Positions 62,220 to 64,000 of a stretch of DNA of 64,000 nt are shown here, one piece after another; the first letter of the stretch is position 1; each line of letters opens with the position of its first letter. Source of the DNA: Alligator mississippiensis (Eukaryota > Chordata > Crocodylia > Alligatoridae); contig NC_081828.1 of assembly GCF_030867095.1 (NCBI RefSeq), positions 220,007,978 through 220,071,977 of the forward strand. The letters run 5' to 3'. Under the pieces are notes generated by a model. That model saw nothing but the letters and a program-made list of their open reading frames with translations. It searched no databases and had not been told where the DNA came from. A program made the translations under genes and the position numbers.

Positions 62220-63475
62220 AAGTACTTGGAGGATAAAGTGGTGATTAGGAACAGTCAGCAGGGATTCACCAGGGGCAAGTCATGCCTGACCAACCTGGTT
62301 GCTTTCTATGACGAGGAAACTGGCTCGGTGGATGTGGGGAGACAAGTGGATGTGGCGCACCTTGATTTTTGCAAGGCTTTTGATATGGTCTCCCAAAGCA
62401 TTCTTGCAGGCAAGCTAAGGAATTGTGGGCTGGATGAATGGACTGTAAGGTGGATGGAAAACTGGCTGGAGCATTGGGCTCAGAGAGTAGTAATCAATGG
62501 CTCAATGTCTAGTTGGCAGCCGGTATCAAGTGCAGTGCCCCAGGAGTCGGTCCTAGGGCTGGTTTTGTTCAATGTTTTCATCAACGACCTGGAGAATGGC
62601 ATAGAGCGCACCCTCAGCAAGTCTGCAGATGACACAAAGCTGGTACGGTGAAGGTACGCTGGAGGGTAGGGCAAGCATTCAGAGTGACCTAGACAAATTG
62701 GAGGATTGGGCCAAAAGAAATCTCATGAGGTTCAGCAAGGACAAATGCACAGTCCTGAACTTAGGAGGAAACAATCCCTGCACCGGGGCAAGCTGGGGTG
62801 ACGGGCTGGGCAGCAGCTCTGCACTAAGGACCTGGGGGGACAGGGGACAAGAAGCTGGATAGGAAACAACAGTGTGCCTTTGGTGCCAAGCTGGCTACTG
62901 GCGTCCTGGGCTGCATTGCCAGGAGCATTACCAGTAGATTCATGGAAGTGATTCTTTCCCCCTAATCAGCACTGGGGAGGCCACATCTGGAGTCCTGTGT
63001 CCAGCTGTGGGCCCCCACTACAGAAAGGATGTGGACACACTGGAGAGAGTCCAGCAGCAGGCAGAGACAATGGTTGTGGAGCTGGGGGACAGGACTGGTG
63101 AGGAGAGGCTAAGGGAAGTGGGCTGATTGAGTCTGGAGAAGAGAAGACCGAGTGGGATTGAATAGCAGCCTTCAGCTCCCTGCAGGGGGGTGCAAGGAGG
63201 GTGGAGCTGGGCTGGTCTCAGTGGGGGCAGATGACAGGACAAGGAGCAATGGGCTCAAGTTGCAGCAAGAAAAGTTTAGGTTAGATATTAGGAAAAACTC
63301 TCTCACTAGGAGGGTGGGAAAGCACTGGAATGGGTTACCTAGAGAGGTGGTGGACTCTCCATCCTTGGGGGTGTTTAAGACAAAGCCTTGTCTGAGATGA
63401 TGTCATTGGGGCTGGTCCTGCTGCGAGCAGGGGGTTGGACTAGGTGTGACCTCCTGAGGTCCCTTCCCACCATTG
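62220..63475 (+). mobile_element. CR1-type LINE 3' half, second subfamily
   Basis: A 141-codon open segment (62226-62651) encodes [55 protein letters not shown] and SADDTKLVR (SADD instead of FADD). After frameshifts it runs through KCTVLNLGG and HWNGLPREVVDSPSLGVFKT to the terminus GGGGGTTGGACTAGGTGTGACCTCCTGAGG. It starts just after the 5' side of the antisense CR1 at 62205, so the two lie head-to-head. Confidence 0.9.
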
Positions 63476-64000
63476 GCGATGTGTAGGGGGTGCACGCAAG
63501 TGCAGGTGCACCCCCTGAGATTGGCCGTGCACTCCCTGGAAGCACTAGCTGCAAAACTGGAAGTGCCAGCGGACGTGTACTTTGGGTTTCACCAGTTTCA
63601 CCGTTGGTGGTTCTGGTCTCGGCAGTCGCTGCGGGGGGATTCCCCCGTCAGCAATGTGGTGCCCCCCCAGACTCGGGAGGCACCGGTCGCCCATGCTGCC
63701 CACCCTGATGATGCTACGAAGTGAGAATGAAACTGGCGGCCGTCGTATCTCCTGCAGGTGCAGGAAAAATATACCTGTCTTGAACTTCAGTATATGCTAT
63801 TGAGGTTTGCAATGAGTTAGTCCAAAATTGAAAAACAGGTAAGTCACTGAAAATGAATGAAAGCTGGTTTTATTTTCATAATTTATTAATAAAAACCAAA
63901 TAGAAAAGGTTGAGATTTATTAGTTTGAAAGTCTTGAAGAATGACTGTTTCTGGTCACACATCTAATTCACTAGCTCCAGATAAGACTTCTCTTTTTTTA
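63476..64000. other. Relative of the 57775 insert, then unrecognised sequence
   Basis: GATGTGTAGGGGGTGCACGC resembles the start of the 57775-57894 insertion. The remaining 0.4 kb is AT-rich without a recognisable gene. Confidence 0.35.

Overview
The window is vertebrate nuclear DNA: spliced genes, CpG-island promoters, GC-rich minisatellites and many CR1 retroposons. The CR1 3' ends (TCATAGAT… followed by TAGGGTCRGAAGGGACCTCAATAGATCAT-type sequence) and the palindromic MITEs are of the kind I know from crocodilians, so an alligator or close relative is my best guess. That is a judgement from memory, not from a search.

Layout. (1) 1-9309: a CpG-island promoter with a ZNF143-type site (1-330), a 2 kb GC-rich minisatellite with a 527-bp higher-order period (475-2510), then about 6.8 kb of GC-rich DNA without a recognisable coding exon but with three TATA-like candidate first exons. 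(2) 9310-21330, plus strand: SLC4A2 (anion exchanger AE2), 22 coding exons, 1236 aa for the long form. Two further short alternative first exons in its first coding intron encode 8 and 3 unique residues; a perfect HNF1 palindrome lies upstream of the first. (3) 21325-about 34520, minus strand: FASTK, nine coding exons, 818 aa, converging tail-to-tail on SLC4A2 with the two AATAAA signals about 30 bp apart. Its 6 kb first coding intron is full of CR1 copies and its 5'-UTR intron holds a C-rich minisatellite. (4) 34510-35360: a tandem array of ZNF143-like sites, eleven of them in exact 46-bp register, directly upstream of the FASTK promoter. (5) 35400-64000: no confident host gene; a retroposon-dense tract with at least ten CR1 pieces on both strands (two with much of the endonuclease and reverse transcriptase still legible), remnants of another LINE, two hAT elements with 8-bp target duplications, three copies of a palindromic MITE and several microsatellites.

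The SLC4A2-FASTK convergent pair matches the order I remember from human 7q36. In human the next genes are CDK5 (beyond the SLC4A2 5' side) and TMUB1 (beyond FASTK); I could see neither here. The two genes act separately: AE2 exchanges chloride and bicarbonate at the plasma membrane, FASTK is a FAST/RAP-domain RNA-binding protein of mitochondria. The most interesting material is regulatory: conserved-looking alternative AE2 promoters, the ZNF143-site array, and the overlapping 3' ends.
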